DNA from: CAZUCE01 sp964619265
GTDB taxonomy: Bacteria; Planctomycetota; UBA1135; GCA-002686595
Assembly: GCA_964619265.1 (NCBI GenBank)
Contig: CAZUCE010000001.1
Coordinates: forward strand, 124,001-188,000
Length of the DNA: 64,000 nucleotides
Reading direction: 5' to 3'
Positions within the stretch are counted from its first letter, which is position 1; each line of letters begins with the position of its first letter. The notes under the pieces were generated by a model. It did no database searches. It saw only the letters and a program-made list of their open reading frames with translations, and was not told where the DNA came from. Shown in pieces: positions 63,181 to 64,000 of this stretch. Made by a program: the position numbers and the translations under genes.

Positions 63181-64000
63181 TTAGGCCTTTGCAGCCCCGA
63201 TCACTTCCTCGTCGGAGAGCAGTCTGGGGGTGGTTTTGGCCAGATTCAGAACTCTTTGGACCGAATCGTCGCTGGCGTCCATCCCGTGTTTTTCAAGGAC
63301 CCAGGCCACATTGGATTTCCCCGACATGGGTCCGACCTTGATCGATTGCTCGAGGCCGACCAAATCCGCGGGGACTCCTGAGTAGACCCGGTTCGCGAGC
63401 CAGGTGTCCTTCTTCTTGAAGGCCTTGATCACGGCCGCGGCGTGCACGCCGGTGCCGGTCTCGAAAGCGTCCGATCCAAAGATGGGATAGTTGTTCGGGA
63501 AGGGGATGCCAATCGCCTTCGAGGCCAAGCGGCAATACTCGGACAGGGCGGTCAGGTCGTTGTCGATCAAACCCAGCAGCCGCAAGTTGACCAGCAACAA
63601 GTCCATCTCAGTGTTTCCCGCGCGCTCGCCGACGCCGAGGGCCGTGGCGTGCACCCGGGTGGCGCCGGCTTCGAGGGCCGCCAGCGTGTTGACGAGTCCG
63701 AGCCCGCGGTCGCGGTGACCGTGCCAGTCGATGCCGACCTCCGGGTTCTCACGGTCCACGATTTTTTTGACGTGGGAGATGAGCGCCCGAACGCCGGACG
63801 GAGTCGCGTGGCCACAGGTGTCGCACACACAGATGCGCCTCGCGCCGGCTTCGATGGCCGCCGAGTAAAGCGCGTCGATGTGCGCCGGGTCGGCGCGGGT
63901 CGTGTCCTCGGTAACGAACATGACCGGAAGGTCGTTCTGGGTCGCAAAGCCAACCGCCTCGCGGGACAGCTCGACCATGCGGTCGATCTCCCAGCCCTCG
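63181..64000 (-). CDS. LeuA / HMGL-family aldolase-like enzyme (5' part outside window)
   Basis: At least 273 residues are encoded here. The 5' end lies beyond the right edge, and the frame is open to 64000 (EGWEIDRM lies ahead of the first visible Met). The TIM-barrel of the HMG-CoA lyase / isopropylmalate synthase family is clear: VTEDTTRADPAHIDAL, VCDTCGHATPSGVRAL, the metal-binding WHGHRDRGLGLVNTL and GATRVHATALGVGERAGNTE. The C-terminus (FKKKDTWLANRVYSGVPADL) is shorter than the LeuA regulatory domain, so it may be an isopropylmalate-synthase-like or homocitrate-synthase-like enzyme without LeuA allosteric control. Confidence 0.85.
   Translation of the reverse strand, partial: EGWEIDRMVELSREAVGFATQNDLPVMFVTEDTTRADPAHIDALYSAAIEAGARRICVCDTCGHATPSGVRALISHVKKIVDRENPEVGIDWHGHRDRGLGLVNTLAALEAGATRVHATALGVGERAGNTEMDLLLVNLRLLGLIDNDLTALSEYCRLASKAIGIPFPNNYPIFGSDAFETGTGVHAAAVIKAFKKKDTWLANRVYSGVPADLVGLEQSIKVGPMSGKSNVAWVLEKHGMDASDDSVQRVLNLAKTTPRLLSDEEVIGAAKA

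Noticed and set aside
62025..63341. 438-codon plus-strand ORF opposite the gluzincin
   Set aside because: Antisense to a gene with HExxH and signal peptide, with no domain of its own.

Overview
This 64-kb window is bacterial, G+C-rich and densely coded on both strands. There is no rRNA, tRNA, CRISPR array, phage module or transposase. The gene content fits an uncultured, probably marine planctomycete-like bacterium. It has many large exported proteins of unknown role, an ECF sigma / anti-sigma / CHAT operon, a DUF1570-type gluzincin, a lone ArsJ, and mostly starts without a clear Shine-Dalgarno sequence. KdsC, KdsD and an LptC-like protein point to a Kdo-containing lipopolysaccharide and so a Gram-negative envelope. 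The phylum call is an inference from gene content, not a computed placement.

Layout. 1-1.5 kb: lptC-like and kdsC. 2.2-4.2 kb: radical SAM/SPASM enzyme plus a membrane-anchored partner. 5.1-9.4 kb: two large secreted proteins. 9.5-13.2 kb: PAQR/hemolysin III protein, a thioredoxin-fold gene interrupted by an in-frame TGA, and a divergent S41 protease. 13.3-17.7 kb: PhyH dioxygenase with a two-subunit Na+/solute symporter, a YgjP-like metalloprotein and ispH. 18-31.7 kb: accessory region with a carboxypeptidase-regulatory-repeat protein, an Asp-box propeller, an FG-GAP-like protein, the ECF/anti-sigma/CHAT operon, a membrane-anchored protein and a 333-bp near-identical duplication of part of its gene. 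32-36.9 kb: methyltransferase, kdsD, M50 protease, scpA, SGNH hydrolase. 37-43.4 kb: alpha/beta hydrolase with a hexapeptide repeat, then a TesA-like esterase divergent from a YbbA/YbbP-like ABC exporter. 44-48.7 kb: trxA, fmt, rsmB, small membrane proteins and an SDR. 48.7-64 kb: arylsulfotransferase-like protein, subtilase, TIM-barrel isomerase, saccharopine-dehydrogenase-like enzyme, Coq4, ArsJ, trypsin-like protease, AsnB, DUF1570-like gluzincin and an incomplete LeuA-family enzyme.

The main discovery candidate is the gene at 10401-11702 (minus). Its frame runs straight through one TGA at the redox position of a thioredoxin-like fold (Gly-Cys-Thr-TGA). Right after the TGA, 11394-11412 can form a 7-bp hairpin with a 5-nt loop containing G at position 2, with 18 nt between the TGA and the loop. 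This fits the general bacterial SECIS description. I read it as an exported selenoprotein of 433 residues with Sec at 93. Automated calling would split it into two meaningless ORFs.

Other points of interest are the ECF/anti-sigma/CHAT operon, the recent partial duplication, Coq4 (ubiquinone pathway) in this background, an orphan ArsJ, the symporter/PhyH operon, and several strong intergenic hairpins without U-tracts.
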